Source: Symbiodinium kawagutii (lineage: Eukaryota; Sar; Dinophyceae; Suessiales; Symbiodiniaceae). Taken from it: a stretch of DNA of 64,000 nucleotides. The translations under genes were made by a program, and so were the position numbers. Under the pieces are notes generated by a model. It saw only the letters and a list, made by a program, of their open reading frames with translations, was not told the DNA's origin and did no database searches. Of this stretch, positions 51,571 to 62,200 are shown piece after piece (position 1 is the stretch's first letter; the number at the start of each line of letters is the position of its first letter). The stretch spans positions 49,364-113,363 of the forward strand of contig VSDK01002257.1 in the NCBI GenBank assembly GCA_009767595.1, in the 5' to 3' direction.

Positions 51571-54050
51571 GCTGTCTGGCGAGGCTCCCATGACTCTGGC
51601 CTTGGGCCAGTCCTATTTGGAGAGCGTGGGCGTGGATTGGAAGTCCTTACCCGACAGCGATGAGTCCGACTTGCGGAAGGCCGCTCCGCTGCATAGCCAA
51701 GCAGTAGAGGCAGCAGCCTCTGAAGTGGAGGTTTTTGAGATTGTTCCAGGGAGATTTTGCAGCAGTGTTCTGATTTCCATGTGGATTGGGGGTTGATTTT
51801 GAGCAGCACTGACCCAACATGAGAGGATGGATTGTTATTACATGAGCGTAACACTCATAATTTACAAAGAAAGTGTACATCAATATACATCAATCAACTT
51901 GAATGATGAACAATTGTCAATGATCAACCATCTTCAGCTCCCTTTAGCGCCACGAATCAACAAATGGATGACCAACCATCAACCCCAAAAAAGACCAACG
52001 AGGCAACGAGGTCAGTTGGGCCAAAGCTACAAGGTCAGAGCTGCCGGCCAGCACATCAACTTACACAATTTTGCATCGAAAACAAACCACCGCCCATGGA
52101 GATCAATGCCCATAGCAAGTTTCTGTCCAAATGTTTGGGATTTGCGGCAAGTGGTCTCACCTCGGTTTCTGCCGTTGGTTGTCAAGCACGCAGCAGTTAA
52201 CACGATTCCAATAGCTATGCGAAATTTGCAGAGCAACTTGCCAACTCGCACCAATATCTATCGAAATCTAGGTTGCAGGTGATGAAAAACCTTTTTTGAA
52301 TCAACAAATCGCTTATCCAAACCCAACGACAGAGAGGGAGTATATACTACCGCCCCGGCTGCAGCTTGGGGCGTGCACCAGCGAACCAAAGTGGTCACCG
52401 TAAATCATAAACCAAGTAGTTGTGCTGGTGTGTTGACTTATCCTGCATCTTCTTGAAGATGCGTCTTGTTTCAGGACTCTTTGTTTTCTATGTTCTAATG
52501 ATAGCAACACGTGTTCAATCTACTTAAACCGTGCAGTTTTATTTTCAAACCTACACTTTGTCAGCACTTCACTTCGTTCCGCAATATTGTTTCTCAAGGG
52601 GTTTCGACCAAAACTAGGGTCTTTTGCAATTCATCTGCCCCCAGAATGAACTGTTCACAGAACATGCCGTGATGTGACTTCAGCAGTATGACGTGAATCC
52701 CCACATAGTAACTGGTTACTGGTTACTAACCATGGTTATTGCGTTCAGAACCCACCTTATAGGGCTATAGACGACGGCTTCACTATCCCAGAGAACAACC
52801 TCCAACGGCTCATCCGAGTAGCAGTTTGTGGTGAATGCTTCATTTGGGGCTTCTGAAGGACTGGTTCAATCGTGGGTGCGTCTTGAGGTCTTGCGCTTCT
52901 CTGGCCTGACGCTCACGCTTGGCGCAACTGAGAGCGGAGGACCCATGGAGTCCGTGGCCTTGGGTTGTCGTGATCACTGGGTTTGCAGCGGGGACCCCGT
53001 CCCCAGCCCTTGGGACTTGGATCGCGGCAGGAAAAGATCTCACCCTCTTTGGGCCGCTGTCGATCCAAGCCAATCTACTCCACTCAGATGCGTTGGTCAA
53101 GCTGCTCGTCGATCTTCCAAAGGAGACAATTGGTCTTGTTACGTCAAGTTGCACCTTTCACTTTGGAACGTTGATGAAGCAATGCTGACATTCCTAACAA
53201 ATTTGTCCAGCAATTCTTTGAAGCAACTTCTGTGCACAGCCACGAAGTGATGGAGCTACTGCAACACGTGTGTTGCCAGGAGTCCGATGTTGCGTTTCAA
53301 ATCACCCCCCAAGCCTTACAGCAGCTGCGCAGCTGGTGTGATTGGATGGTGGCCGAATTCTTGCAAGGACTGAGTTGGTCTCAGCATGGGTGGTGAATAA
53401 GGTGCACATATTCGTAACGGAATTGTGAGATATGTTTGTACTATGTATGCACATCAGTGTACAATCCGACCGGCGAGTTTTTCCATCCAAGAAGTTTGAA
53501 GCTCCATGGTTCAATGCTTGTTGTGATGGTGCTGCCCTCCCCTTTAGGCGCGACTGATGGACAACTCGACCTTTCAGAAGCTGCCGGGCGAAGATATGCA
53601 TCGGTCTATGCCTTGAAGTTAAAGGATCAACCCCACGATGAGATGATGCTGTCGAAAATTGAGTCCAGCGCATCAGTGCGATGGTTGGCCAAGTGGAGGT
53701 TGGAATCACACTTGGAGATCTCCTCCAATGCTCAGCAAAGCGCAGCAAGCAGTTCTTCTGTGTCATCGCAATGGCGTGCTTGGATGGACTGGGCCAAGGG
53801 AACTGATGTCAGCACAGTGAGCACTCCTGCTCCCAAAGAAGCAGAGGGGCTCGCCTGGGGAGAGGGGCTTGCCTGGGGAGAGGGGTTCAACGTGGAGTCC
53901 TTGTTGAACGAGGTGGATTCAGAGGAGTTGCCTGAACTGGCCACGCCTACACGCTTTGAGCTGCACATGCAAATCTCACAGTATACAGCGTTGTGTGATG
54001 CCTCAGGCCGACCCTCTCGTCGTTTCATCTCCATTCTGAAAGCTTGCAGG
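51571..54050 (+). CDS. Unidentified multi-exon gene
   Basis: At least four segments look like exons. Segment 51571-51729 (LSGEAPMTLALGQSYLESVG...) runs from a CTGGAG acceptor to a GAG-GT donor. Segment about 52996-53124 contains ANLLHSDALVKLLVDLPKE. Segment about 53224-53380 contains HEVMELLQHVCCQE and ALQQLRSWCDWMVAEFLQG. Segment about 53549-54050 is the longest and most convincing, with LSEAAGRRYASVYALKLKD, IESSASVRWLAKWRLESHLE, FNVESLLNEVDSEELPELA and ISQYTALCDASGRPSRRF, ending at an AGG-GT donor. It contains a perfect 18-bp tandem duplication giving LAWGEGLAWGEG. Helical Leu-rich composition suggests a soluble helical protein. I do not recognise the family, and the phase between segments was not established. 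Confidence 0.4.
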
Positions 54051-54086
54051 GTCTCAACGATTGGTGGTGCACGATTTCAACGGGTA

Positions 54087-54190
54087 TGGGGATGGGTCAA
54101 TACCAGCCACATAGGGAAGGGGGAGGTGAACAGCCCAATAGTTGGACTAGTTTGGTCCTGGGATGTGAACAGGTGTTGACCTATGTTCAT
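54087..54190. mobile_element. MITE-A subfamily copy
   Basis: It begins GGGGATGGGTCAATA, contains AATAGTTGGACTAGT and GATGTGAACAG as at 32214-32343, and ends near GTTGACCTATG. It starts about 40 bp past the exon ending at 54050. Confidence 0.5.
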
Positions 54191-54565
54191 AATGCGGGAC
54201 ACAATCATCGAGGGGATAAAGACATATGCATTAAGCCCCAGCCTTGAGAAAGTCGTGTGATGGCTTTCCTTGAAGTCATGGAAGTCGTGGACAGGTGGAA
54301 AGTTGAAGGCATCACTGGGTGGTGCGGCCTTCTCCCTGAACGTCACCATCGGTACCAACACCAAGCTGGCTGTTTCGTTGAAGCTGTCGACGATGGCGCT
54401 ATGTTTAGATGAACGGCCTTTGGTGCAACTGCTGGGCAGCCAGAGGCCCAGGGTTAGCTGAGAAACAGCTGGGCAGACCCACACAGACATGGACAATTGC
54501 AGATGTAAACATCGCATATAATTATTCATAATACAAATGCCCATGTTGTATTTATACAGTACATA

Positions 54566-54592
54566 TCCATATATATATATATATATATATAG
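54566..54592. repeat. (TA)n microsatellite
   Basis: Pure TA run. Confidence 0.9.
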
Positions 54593-54663
54593 ATAAATAT
54601 GAATTCTGTTACTTCAGTTGGGTGTGACATCACCAAATCCATCCATTGGTTCTCCATCCCTTC

Positions 54664-54778
54664 GCTGGGATGGCAGGTTGGAGCCGAGCTGTGCGGCGGG
54701 GCCCGCCATGGGAATGCAGTTGGAGGGGTCGGCCGATCGGATCTCGTCGTCAGCCCCCAGTGTGGACGTGAAGGTCTT
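54664..54778 (+). CDS. Exon-like segment, unidentified
   Basis: After the acceptor TGGCAG the frame reads LEPSCAAGPAMGMQLEGSAD, then RISSSAPSVDVK, to a GAAG-GT donor. It may belong to the gene at 51.6-54.1 kb. Confidence 0.3.
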
Positions 54779-54855
54779 GGGAGAGCCCATAGAGGTGAGG
54801 AAATTGCTGGTGGGTCGATGGGTCCAAGGCTACGAGCAAGGGCCTTGGTTGGGTG

Positions 54856-55009
54856 GGTTTCTCAAGCCATGGGGGGCCCCAAAGCTATGGTGGGTTTGTT
54901 GCGTTTGAAATGCTCGAAAAAATTGGATGACCCCGAAAAAATGGTTGGTTTGTTGCTAGAAGTGATTTATATTGAATGATGACTGGGGCTGATGACTTGA
55001 GAAACACCA
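54856..55009. mobile_element. MITE-B copy
   Basis: Left end GGGTTTCTCAAGCCATGGGG and right end GATGACTTGAGAAACACC are inverted repeats. The interior repeats GGTTGGTTTGTTG-type words. Confidence 0.65.
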
Positions 55010-55134
55010 ACAGCTGGATAGTAGGCTTCACCCATCCCAACAGCTCAGCCGGTACCGAACTGGGATGGCTTTACAGCGAGGGGTGCCCTTGACCCGCAGC
55101 CATGCTGCTGGTTTTTTATTTGGGGGATCACAAC

Positions 55135-55215
55135 CATGGTTAAGCATGGTTGTATAGCGAAGAACCAGCTGGTCGATGGTTATATAGCAAACAACCATGG
55201 TTAAGCATGGTTATA
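55135..55215. repeat. Tandem AACCATGGTTAAGCATGGTTATATAGC repeat
   Basis: About three degenerate copies of a 25-30-bp unit that is itself partly palindromic (AACCATGGTT). Confidence 0.6.
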
Positions 55216-55636
55216 TAGCGAATCACCATAGTTTATGGTGATGGTTAATCAATGGGTTGAAACCGTGGTTACTAAGCTTGTGGATTTCATAGCGAATAAG
55301 AACCAGCAATGATCAGCAATGATCAATAGTTGAGTGTTGGATGTTTTGTGGATACTGTAAGTACTATTCATACTATTCACTGTGGCGAGTAGACAAGCTT
55401 TTCGGCCAGCAGGTATCAAGCAACCACATATTACTATCATTTTCCATCCATAGAAAGCTTGGTTGCAGTTTTTCAGCAATGGGGCCCCGCATAGTTTGTA
55501 GTCACTCCAGATCTTAAAACTTGCCCGAGAAATCCAGTTCTTTCTGAATCTGAATCTGAACAGTTCAACTGGTACCATCACTGGCCTTTGAGTCCCTACG
55601 CCATTCGAAGTGATCCCGGTGCCGTCACCAACTAGG

Positions 55637-55766
55637 TGAACCTCGCACCTCACACGCTGCACGGTGCCTTACAATGCAGCTCTGAAGCCGTGAGCGCTTG
55701 GCGACGAAAGGAGGTGAAAGGATTGGAGGCGTCAGCGCCTGTGTTGCCTTTGGAGGCGCAGGGTGA
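55637..55766 (+). CDS. Exon-like segment, unidentified
   Basis: The plus frame reads LQCSSEAVSAWRRKEVKGLE, then ASAPVLPLEAQG. A donor may follow GCGCAG-GGTGA at about 55764. It lies 0.45 kb before the copia frame and could be host gene or element leader. Confidence 0.28.
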
Positions 55767-56208
55767 AACCAATGGGAGGGACGTTGCAAGAATAAACAAA
55801 TCTTATGTAAGATCAATGTGACTCAAAACATATCGGAAGCATGCAGACATCCGTAAGGAATAGAGAGCCGGAACAGCTTTCCAGCCATTCAGAACATCGA
55901 CATTCGGAATAGCAGGAACCATTGAGATGTAACGAAAAGACGCCGAGAAGATCCAAGCCACCAAGAAATCCAAGACACCAACAGGATTTGACACCAACAG
56001 CAGCAACAATTTACGTAACAACCAACTGTTACATCGATAGCAACTGGCAACATCAACCACAGGGCCCGCATGTGCTGAAGAACCCATTGGTACCAATCAC
56101 CAGGTTTGACAGAGACTGTTGTGCTTGTTCCTTAGGAACTCTTTCTGCCACCGCCGGTGGCTCAAGGTGACTGCTACGCCAGCCCGCAGGAGAAGAAAAC
56201 TGTGTTAG

Positions 56209-59200
56209 TCCTCAGATGCTTGCTCGGGCCTTCAGCTGCTAAGTCAGTTGGTGGCGCGGAGCCATGGCCACTACCGACGATGGGACCGGTGCTCCAATAG
56301 ACGCTCGGTGCCTCCAATAGCCGCTGCAGCTGCCGCGCCGGCTGATGAGGGACTTTCTACAGCTGAACCAACTGCAGGCTCCTCGGCTGCACCTCTTGCA
56401 GCTTCCGAGTCCAGGGTGCATGATTCGTGGGATGACTGGGGTAGTGATAGACACTATGGATGGGATTCCTGGAATCAAAGTTACCGTGATAGCACTTGGA
56501 ATAGTGGCAGCAGTGATTGGCCAGCATCAGATAGGGTGTCTGCTGGCAACCATGGGGATGCAAGCGTGACAACTCGCTTGCCGACAGTTAATGAGTTTGT
56601 GTATGGAGAATCTGGGAGCTCATCGTTTCGTGGTGAAACCTTCCAGACCGTTTCTCCAGTGGCAGAGTGGCAGAACTACCAAGCAGACCGATCGTGGCAA
56701 GACCGCTCCAGTTGGAATGACTGGCATTGGTCCGATCATCGATGGAGTTCTCATCAAGGATGGTGGGGATGGCAGCAACCTTCGCGGCATTCCGGCTCTT
56801 GGCATGAATCTCATCGTGATCAGGAGTGGGATAGAAATCAGCAAGTCAACCATCGCCCAGATTATAGTGATCCACCAGCCTGGCCAGGCTGGGCTCATCG
56901 CAAGTACTGGGTGTTGGCGATCAGGCGATGGAACAAGTGCACAGATGTTCCACTCAGAAGACGGGCTGAGAAGGTCCTTCGTCTTCTGGGTTGGGATTTG
57001 CAGCCAGACTTCGAGCACTTGACTGAGGATCAGCTCACCTCACCAGAGTACTTGGACCTCATCTTGCAGATCATTGACAATAAGGCTGGTGTTCGCGAGG
57101 ACGATGAGAAGCGCAAGACGTTCAGGGCCATTTTTGCTGAGTCTCAACGCAGACGGGATGAGACACTGGCTCAATTTGCAGTGCGTCGGCAGAGAGACTT
57201 CACTCGTGCCGCAAGCTATGGGGTTCCTTTGCCATCAGAATTTCAGGCCATTTTGCTGAAGGAAGGTGCGGCATTGAGTGATCAGAACATGCAGAACCTC
57301 ACAGCCCTTCTTCAAGGCAGAGATGAAGACCCTAACGCTGTCATGCGTGCTCTTGGTCGCATGGACGTGCGCTCCGACAAGCTGATCGGCTTTGCTGCGA
57401 ATCATCCTGAGTATCCAGACCTTTCTCCTGAATCCTATTTGACGAATGATCCTGATCAGAGTGATGACGATAGCTCAGATGCTGATGATGGAGCTCAAGT
57501 TCTGGACGAGCTGGATGGCTTGGACTTGTCTGAGGATCAGGTTCAGGAGGTGTTCGCAGTGCTCGACACTCGTCGCAAGCGCTCTTGGAAAGAGAACAAA
57601 TTGTTCAAGGCTCAGCTTCGCAAGGACCGAGGATCTTTCATACGAGGCGAGAATGGCACAGCAATGCCAAAGGGCCCGCATGGTGGACCTCCTGGTCAAG
57701 CCCGTGACCGACCTCGTCCTCGGGAAAAGATGAATCGGGAGCAATTGAAAAAGATCTCTCGTTGTCGTCGCTGCGGGAAGAAGGGACACTGGGAGGAAGA
57801 CTGCAAGGCTCCTCCTAAATCTGGACAGTCTAGTGCCCCAAAGGTGCAAGCTTTCTCTTATGCCAGTGCATCCACTTCCCCAGGATCAGCTCTTTCTTGG
57901 TGGTCAGCCATGGAGATCCGACAAGCCGTCGCTCAAGTTTTGAGTCGCGGCACCTCACGTTCACCTCCTGAGATCAAGCCTGTGTTCTTGACCATTCCAT
58001 CGGAGGACGCAATCCTTGACATCGGTGCCACCCAAGACTTGATCGGAGCTCCAGCTTTGAAGGCTCTTACCAAGAGTCTCAAGCAAGTGGGACTACGACC
58101 TGTTGAAGTTGATGTACCTGCTTCCTCACCGTCGGGGATTGGTGGAGCAGCTGAGGTCCTGAAGGTGGTTCTTTTGCCACTGTCGATTGGTGGTGTTCCT
58201 GGCGTGGTGGAATTCACAGTTCTGAAGAGCGATGTTCCCCCCTTGATCAGTGTCGGTCTTCTAGAACATCTTCAAGCAAAGATCGACTTGGAGCAGAACA
58301 TTGTGGACTTCCAGAAGCTTGGGGTTCAGGTTGAGCTCTCTCGTTTGCCGTCAGGACATCGAACCATTCCCATTGTTCAGTGGTCAGGAGACCAATTTCC
58401 AGTACCACCCGAAGTCATGGACAAGTACCAGCTGGCTCCCCATGCTTTTGACATCGGATCTGAGTTCCCCTCCGCGTACATAAAGAGTAGCTGCTTGAAT
58501 GTTGCCACAGCAGAGCATGAGTTGAATCGTGGCACTGTTGTGATGCAGGGAGCACCAATCACAGTTTCAAGCAGTGATGTTGTTGAGCCCAATCGAGTAG
58601 AACCAGATTCCGATCCTTCAGGTTCAAAGGTCATTGAAGTTGACAGGTGGCAATCACATGATCACGTGAATGATGCCTCATGTTCTACCCGCATTCCTGG
58701 CCCAGTACCGGCCGCAGTTCAGATGGGTGAGAACAATTCCAAGCCCACTCAATTCGCTCCAGCTCTCCTTTGTGACAGCCATGGAATCTCCGCCGTCTCT
58801 CTCCACTCAGGAACACCGATGGCGTGCAGTGGTGACCCGCATGCTCTATATGATGGAGTCTACCCGGGTGATGTTCCTCCGCCTTGCCGCCTCGGAGATT
58901 CGAACCAAGAGTGTCAAGTCCAATCGATTCAAGTACTTGACCGAGGAGACGGGACCATGCTTGCATCCAGCAAGCCGAATCATGAAGCGAGGCAACCAGT
59001 ATGCTGCATGGACTCTATGTGGCGTCTGCGGAGCTCGCCTGACGTATCAAGCCAAGAATCGTCCCAAGGCAAAGGCCAAAAGTTCCTCGAGTGTCACTCG
59101 AGCCAATGCCCGAGCCTCAGCCGAGCAGCAGATGCAAGAGATGATGCCCTGGATGCCAGGGAGCTCACATGCCAGCAATGTGGAACAAGTGGAAGAAGTG

Positions 59201-62200
59201 CAGAAGCAGCGCAACTCTCGGAACAAACCATCAACCGAGAACCAAGAACAGATGGAGCAGATGAACATTTTCATGCACAACATCATGACCGGCATCTCCC
59301 AACAGAATCAGCAAGTGGGAAGTGTGTTGGAGAATTTGACGACAACTCTTCGGGAACTGTCAGTGGGTCAGGGCCACATGCTGCAGCTGATGCAGTCGAA
59401 TCATGCCCTGAGCTACATGCAGGTAGAGCAGTTGCAGCACATGGCCCAGCAGGAAGCACAGCACATGGACGACGAAGATTGGGCTCCAGTGGACGACCGC
59501 TGAGCTCTCTCATGTCTTGGCCGTCACGTTTTCTTTTGTCGGCCACAGTGGTTTCGGGTGCCATGCTGGACTCTAGTCAGTGGTCCACCGAGCTGCAACA
59601 GTTCCTTTCGGATCGTGGATTCGATGATCAATCCTTCGTTTGCTATGGTTCCATGGATGAGATTCTTTCTTCATCAGGTGGTGGTCATGTACATGAGTAT
59701 GGTGCACTATTTCCTGAACCAGTTCAACCTTGTGATGGATGTGAACTAATTCCTTCAGATGTATATGTACGGGATCTTCATGGTTCGGTTGATGATGTTG
59801 ATACTACTTGCACGAGTTGCCCTCCTACATGTCATGTCACATCATCGCGTTCACTTCATGCTCATGATCTTCAAGATGAAGGTGGTTGCCCCGCTAGTCA
59901 CTATAACTGGATGCTTGGTGAGTATCTGGATCCACTACATGGGGAAGTAGACCTCAACACATGGCATCGCACCTCACGAACTATGACGCTACCTATGGGA
60001 ACCATTCGCATGATCCAGCACTCGTCCGCTGCCTCAGGTACCATTGATGCTGGCTCTTTCCTGCAAGAGCTGCCCTTTACGGCAGTCGCTGTGTGGCGCA
60101 GGACTTCCGATGAGGATACCGGCGAGATCTTGGAAAGTCAACCCATTCGTCATGTACCAGTTCAACATTTTGAGAGACCCCGCAATATCATCACCGAGTT
60201 TTGGGTTATCGCAGAACAACTTGGAGTACATCATCAATGGGCTGATACCACATCTTCGGTAATGGGCTTCAATCACGACATGAGACCAGCACTACATGGA
60301 CCATTTTGGGTCATTCGGTCAACACGCATGGATGCATGCTTCATGGAGTATGAGGGTAGAGAGTTTGGCAACAATCGAGTGCAACAAGATCTCCGCAAGT
60401 GTGAAGTCAACTTGTGGCAGATGCTCAAGAACACTCACATCCCAGCTGGATCCAAAGTGGATTTTGCAGAGCTGTTCTCTCCGCCCAGGATTGGACCCGT
60501 GGCTCAGCGAGCGGGGCTTCGCGTGGCGGCTGATTGCTTCGATATTGAGGCAGGATGGGATGTGAGGGACACCAAGGATCGTCGCAGATTTAGAGAGTTT
60601 CAAGAGAACTCAAGGCCAGGATTTTTGATGGCATCTCCTGAGTGCAAAGCATACTCTCAACTGATGAATGTGAATTGGGATCGCATGCAACCTGGAGACA
60701 TAAGACGGATTGTCGAAGAAGGAAGTTTGATGTGGAATTTTTCACTAGAAGCAGCAGAAAGACAGATGAGACATGAGAACGAATTTGGTCTAGAGCATCC
60801 TTCGGGGGCGTCGTCTTGGACCACTCCCAGAGCTCAGAAACTAGTTCATTCTCGCGGAGTGGCATTGATCACCTTCGACATGTGTGAGTTTGGTTTGCAA
60901 GTTGATGATCCCAAGGTTGTAGACAAATCCCGTAAGAGCACAAAGATTGCCACAAACAACACCTTTCTTGCTTGGGCTTTGTCTGAGCATCAGTGCTCGG
61001 GAGATCATGCTCATCAGGTTCTAGAGAAGGGACTACCAGCTAAAGCCAGGATATATCCTCCAGCACTTTGTCAAACGATTGTGAAGGCGATTCGTGAGTC
61101 CCTGTCTGGCGTTCCTGATCTTGCTTTCCTGAGTGGTCATATCTCCAACCCTTTGGTCTCAACGGTCAACTTCTTCTTCGAGGATGAAGACAACAATGAG
61201 GAAGAGGTAACCCCAGAGCAGGTGTCGTCACCACAAGAGAGACCAGGTCCAGTTGCAGAGGTCTCACAACAACCAAAGGTCACAGAGAGCCAAAAGAGAT
61301 CAATCATGAAAGTGCACATCAACACAGGCCATCCTAGTACTGATCAGTTCCTGCGGATGATGCGTGCTGCAGGGGCCCTTCCACATGTCTTGACCTACAT
61401 TCGAGATGAGTTCAAGTGTGATCAATGTTCGATTCGTAGAGGTCCGGATAATCGCCGTCGTGCACATTGTCCTCGCACCTTTGAGTTCAACAAGGTAGTC
61501 TCAGTGGATATTCTATACATTCCTTTTGAAGGTTTGTCGGTGCCTATACTCAATATGGTTTGCACTGGGACGAACTACCAAGTAGTACAACGAATTCCCA
61601 TTCCTGAAGGATCCTCTGGTGGTACCCCTACCTCTCATGCAACATGGAACCAGTTCCTGCAGACGTGGGTGCGTTTCCTAGGGGCTCCGACTATGGTGAT
61701 TTGTGATGGTGGTCCTGAATTTCAAGGTGTCTTCGAACGAGGATGTGAGCAGGCAGGTGTATTTCAACATGTCACCATACCAGAATCACCCTGGCAGAAT
61801 GCAAAGGCAGAACGCCACGGTGGTTGGGTAAAGGAGAAGTTGAATAAGGAGATCAACTCAGGTCGCTGTTCCTTTTCTTCGTTGGTCGAGATGGATGAGT
61901 TCTTGTCCTCCCTTACCTCTGTCAAGAACAGATGGTTCAACCGTGGTGGCTATACCCCTACTGCCCTTGTGTTTGGTGAACTCCCTCGTCTTCCTGATGA
62001 TCTCTTGTCAGACGATTTCCCTGGGCTCCATGGTTTGCATGATGCTTATGATGATCCTCTCAGTGTTGATGGTCCAGCAGCTGCGTATCGTCGACGTCAT
62101 GAGATCCGATCCAAGGCTAAGCAGGCAGCGATGGAACAGGCTAGTCACGAGGCGGTAGCACGAGCCCTGAGGGCATCAACTCACCAGAGTAGGACTTGGT

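Noticed and set aside
56264-56320. ATG in ideal context as the copia Gag start
   Set aside because: It is in a different frame from Gag and stops after 18 codons, so it can only be the start if this copy has an indel or is spliced; kept as a finding, not annotated as the start.
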